DNA of 7,970 bases, from positions 1-7,970 of the forward strand of contig CAMZAI010000128.1 in the NCBI GenBank assembly GCA_947304065.1, read 5' to 3'. Shown in pieces: positions 5,387 through 7,970 of this stretch. The position numbers were made by a program, and so were the translations under genes. Each line of letters begins with the position of its first letter. Positions within the stretch are counted from its first letter, which is position 1. A model generated the notes under the pieces. That model made no database searches. It was not told where the DNA came from and saw only the letters and a list, made by a program, of their open reading frames with translations. Source of the DNA: an uncultured Clostridia bacterium (GTDB taxonomy: Bacteria > Bacillota > Clostridia > Lachnospirales > Lachnospiraceae).

Positions 5387-6289
5387 ATGAAAGTATTTAT
5401 CATTGTTCTTGCGGTTTTGATCGTGCTGTTCTGCGCTCTCTGCGCAGCTTTCGCGTGGTACATCACGCACGGAAAGCGGCAGACCATGCAGGAGGCATGG
5501 GACTGGGAGCAGGAGCATGTAAGGGACGCGAAGGAGCTTACCCGGGACATGTTCACCGACTATATCGTGAAGGGGAGCAAAGGCGAGGACATACACACCT
5601 CCCTTTTGCCCGCGTGCGAGCCTTCGAACAGGTACGTGATCCTGGCGCACGGTTACACCGACAACAGATACGGAATGATCAAATACGCGGTGCATTACCG
5701 CAAGCTCGGCTTCAACTGCGTGCTGTTCGACGAGAGAGGGCACGGGGAGAATGCGAAGGAACCCTGCAGCTACAGCGTGCGCGAGGTGGATTTTCTGCTG
5801 GACGTTTTAAAAGATACGCTCGAACGCTACGGAAAAGATATCGTTATCGGACTTCAGGGCGAGTCGCTCGGGAGCGCGACGGTACTGACTTCGTTAAGAT
5901 CCGGCATTGTCCGTGAAAATGTGCGGTTTGTGGTTGAAGACTGCGGCTTTGCCGATATTGTCCCGATCATACTGATGTGCATGAAAATGGTCCATGTACC
6001 GGCGTTCATGTTCGGACCGATCAATCTTTTCGCAAGGATGATGTACGGGATATCGTTTAAGGCAGCCAGGCCGATAGAGGCGGTGAAGGGCAGCAGGATA
6101 CCTCTGCTGGTCGCACACGGCGCCGAGGACAACTTTATTTACCCGTGGCACGGCAAGGAGATCTTCGAAGCGGCCGAAGGCCCGAAGGAGATAAGACTGT
6201 TTGAGAAGGCGGGACATGCGCAGTCCGCCGTGGTCGATCCGGACGGGTACTATGAGATGCTGAAAGCATTTATCGCGAAGAACGTATAA
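5387..6289 (+). CDS. Membrane-anchored alpha/beta hydrolase
   Basis: This 300-residue protein starts with one very hydrophobic segment (about residues 3-26) followed by HGKR, which looks like an N-terminal membrane anchor or uncleaved signal. By the positive-inside rule the orientation is uncertain. The rest is an alpha/beta-hydrolase fold: oxyanion-region HGYTDNR at 88-94, FDERGHG at 114-120, nucleophile elbow GESLGS at 158-163 with S160, likely acid D248 in HGAEDNF, and likely catalytic H277 in AGHAQS. The layout matches the large group of clostridial DUF-like hydrolases related to serine aminopeptidase S33 and BAAT-type families, for which substrates are mostly unknown. It follows the transporter by 26 bases with a GGAGAAGG ribosome binding site and precedes the glycosidase by 17 bases. 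An esterase that removes acyl groups from the imported glycan would suit the context, but this is a guess. Confidence 0.85.
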   Translation: MKVFIIVLAVLIVLFCALCAAFAWYITHGKRQTMQEAWDWEQEHVRDAKELTRDMFTDYIVKGSKGEDIHTSLLPACEPSNRYVILAHGYTDNRYGMIKYAVHYRKLGFNCVLFDERGHGENAKEPCSYSVREVDFLLDVLKDTLERYGKDIVIGLQGESLGSATVLTSLRSGIVRENVRFVVEDCGFADIVPIILMCMKMVHVPAFMFGPINLFARMMYGISFKAARPIEAVKGSRIPLLVAHGAEDNFIYPWHGKEIFEAAEGPKEIRLFEKAGHAQSAVVDPDGYYEMLKAFIAKNV

Positions 6290-6306
6290 GAGGAAGAGGA
6301 GATAAA

Positions 6307-7970
6307 ATGAACGAATACGCGATCTTACATGTAATGGACAGTGAGTACGCCTACACTTCTTCGGAGCATGATATCAGCATCAGGCTCCGCTGCGCGAAGG
6401 GCGATCTGAAAGAGGCCTGGATCTGTTATGAGAGCAAATACAGGATCGCCGGAAAGCACATTAAAAAGCCCATGAAGAAGATATTTGAGGGCAGGCTTTT
6501 TGATTATTACGGGATCGACCTTCATGTCAGGGATGTCCGCTTTGCCTATGTTTTCTACCTTTTTGACGGCAGGGAATACAAGTATTATTCCGAGGACGGG
6601 CTGACCGATACATATGATTTTACTCAGGGATATTACAACTTTTTCCAGTATCCTTATATAAATTCCACGGACGTGATAAGGGATGTGGAGTGGATGCATT
6701 CGGCGCGTTTTTACCAGATATTTGTCGACCGTTTCAATATCGGTAATAAAGACAAGGATATGTCCTATGTCAATCTCAAATGGGGCGGCAGGCCCACGCC
6801 AAAGAGCTTCGCGGGCGGCGATCTGAACGGCATCCGCGAAAAGCTCGATCATATCAGATCGCTCGGGATCAACGCGATCTACCTGACTCCCATATTTTCT
6901 TCGACATCGAATCACAAGTACAATATCAGCGATTATTATACCGTGGACAGCCAGTTCGGTACCAACGGGGACCTGAAAGAACTGGTGAAGGCCTGCCACG
7001 AGAAGGGGATCAGGATCCTGCTGGACGCAGTGTTCAATCATTGCGGCGAGCAGCTGCCGCAGTTTGAAGATGTCTGCAAAAAGGGCAGAAAGAGCAAATA
7101 TTATGACTGGTTCATCATTGACGGCGACAAGCCTGACAAGAAAAAGCACAACTATGAGGTATTCGCGTTCTGCGATTACATGCCGAAGCTGAACACCTCG
7201 AATCCCGATGTGGTTAAGTATTTTACGGACGTCGCCGTGCATTATATAACCGAATACGGGATCGACGGCTGGAGACTGGATGTTTCGGATGAGGTGAGCC
7301 ATACATTCTGGAGAGAGTTCCGCAGCGCTGTAAAGTCCGCGAAACCCGATGCGGTCATCATAGGCGAGAACTGGCACAATGCTTCGAACTACCTCAAGGG
7401 CGACCAGTACGACAGCATCATGAATTACAGCTTTACGAAGTGCTGCCTGGACTTTTTCGGGAAAAGATCGATCGATGCGGATATGATGGCCATGAGGCTG
7501 AACGACATCCTGGCGCGAAACAATAATGTGGTCAACGACATGATGCTCAATCTTCTTGACAGCCATGATACCAGCAGATTTTTCACGGAGGTTTCGGAAG
7601 ATAAGGACACATTCATGAACGGCCTTTGCCTGCTGTATCTGTTCCCCGGAGCGCCTTGCATACTGTACGGCACCGAGCTTATGACGCCCGGCGGAGGAGA
7701 CCCCGACTGCAGGCGCTGCATGGACTGGGAGAAGGCAAGAACGGCAAAGCAGAGCGAAGTGTTTGCGCTGATAAAGAAGCTCGCTGCTCTCAGGGAGAAA
7801 TATGTTCTTTTGACCAAAGATGCGCGTATTTACAGTGAGAACGGACTGCTGATCCTGGAATATAAGAAGGCGAGGACAAATATCGCGCTGATCGTAAACA
7901 ATACTCCGAAAAAGAAAAAATGCACATACGGCGATGTAGAGGCGCACGGAAGGAAACTCCTTTTAAATAC
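6307..7970 (+). CDS. GH13 neopullulanase/cyclomaltodextrinase-type alpha-glucan hydrolase (3' end beyond window)
   Basis: The open frame starts at the ATG preceded by AGAGGAG and is still open after 554 codons, near the usual length of about 580 for the family, so little is missing. Residues about 1-125 form a beta-rich N-terminal domain like CBM34 of cyclomaltodextrinases; the catalytic barrel starts near WMHSARFYQIFVDRF. All GH13 regions are visible: DAVFNH at 240-245, GWRLDVSDE with nucleophile D325, GENWH with acid/base E354, and LLDSHD with transition-state stabiliser D421. GGGDPDCRR (about 460-468) is also characteristic of the neopullulanase/cyclomaltodextrinase/maltogenic amylase group (GH13_20). 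All catalytic residues are intact. No signal peptide is seen, so it should cleave alpha-1,4 (perhaps also alpha-1,6) bonds of cyclodextrins, maltodextrins or pullulan fragments in the cytoplasm. It is the third gene of the operon with the MFS transporter. Neopullulanase and cyclomaltodextrinase cannot be told apart by sequence alone. Confidence 0.9.
   Translation, partial: MNEYAILHVMDSEYAYTSSEHDISIRLRCAKGDLKEAWICYESKYRIAGKHIKKPMKKIFEGRLFDYYGIDLHVRDVRFAYVFYLFDGREYKYYSEDGLTDTYDFTQGYYNFFQYPYINSTDVIRDVEWMHSARFYQIFVDRFNIGNKDKDMSYVNLKWGGRPTPKSFAGGDLNGIREKLDHIRSLGINAIYLTPIFSSTSNHKYNISDYYTVDSQFGTNGDLKELVKACHEKGIRILLDAVFNHCGEQLPQFEDVCKKGRKSKYYDWFIIDGDKPDKKKHNYEVFAFCDYMPKLNTSNPDVVKYFTDVAVHYITEYGIDGWRLDVSDEVSHTFWREFRSAVKSAKPDAVIIGENWHNASNYLKGDQYDSIMNYSFTKCCLDFFGKRSIDADMMAMRLNDILARNNNVVNDMMLNLLDSHDTSRFFTEVSEDKDTFMNGLCLLYLFPGAPCILYGTELMTPGGGDPDCRRCMDWEKARTAKQSEVFALIKKLAALREKYVLLTKDARIYSENGLLILEYKKARTNIALIVNNTPKKKKCTYGDVEAHGRKLLLN

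Noticed and set aside
6325..7947. A 540-codon open frame on the minus strand
   Set aside because: It is antisense to the GH13 gene, whose catalytic motifs are all intact; the minus-strand product shows no family features.
1..7970. CRISPR array, insertion sequence or prophage attachment site
   Set aside because: No spaced direct repeats, transposase, terminal inverted repeats or integrase were seen; the T-arm-like sequence has no second copy in the window to suggest an att site.

Overview
The window looks like chromosomal DNA from a fairly GC-rich anaerobic Firmicute, probably a clostridial or Lachnospiraceae-like organism. The basis is strong AGGAGG-type ribosome binding sites, short intergenic gaps, and the protein families present; no marker gene fixes the taxon. 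It holds two divergent gene sets around a 396-base intergenic region (3579-3974).

Left side, minus strand, read from right to left: a consensus sigma-70 promoter (3790-3818), a compact structured RNA of about 167 nt (about 3783 to 3617) ending in a strong intrinsic terminator, then a RelA/SpoT synthetase-like protein (2589-3578), and 16 bases later a large protein with a pyruvate phosphate dikinase (PPDK)-type ATP-grasp domain (2-2572). The large protein has a KaiC-like N-terminal domain with no P-loop, lacks the swivelling phosphohistidine domain of true PPDK or PEP synthase, and ends in a different C-terminal domain. I see no separate promoter between the terminator and the RelA/SpoT-like gene, so the RNA may be a regulatory leader whose terminator controls read-through, or an independent small RNA.

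Right side, plus strand: a promoter (3912-3939) whose -35 box lies between the arms of an inverted repeat, a GC-rich 5' hairpin, an MFS transporter (3975-5360), a membrane-anchored alpha/beta hydrolase (5387-6289) and a GH13 neopullulanase/cyclomaltodextrinase-type glycosidase (6307 to beyond the window end). Gaps of 26 and 17 bases, each with a good ribosome binding site, suggest one operon for import and intracellular breakdown of an alpha-glucan oligosaccharide. The hydrolase's role there is unclear.

The most unusual part is the left set: an unassigned pseudoknot-capable RNA with a tRNA-like T-loop, directly ahead of an alarmone-synthetase-like gene paired with a nonstandard PPDK-like enzyme. 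It could form a nucleotide or energy-status signalling module. That role is inference; the domain calls and RNA helices were read directly from the sequence.
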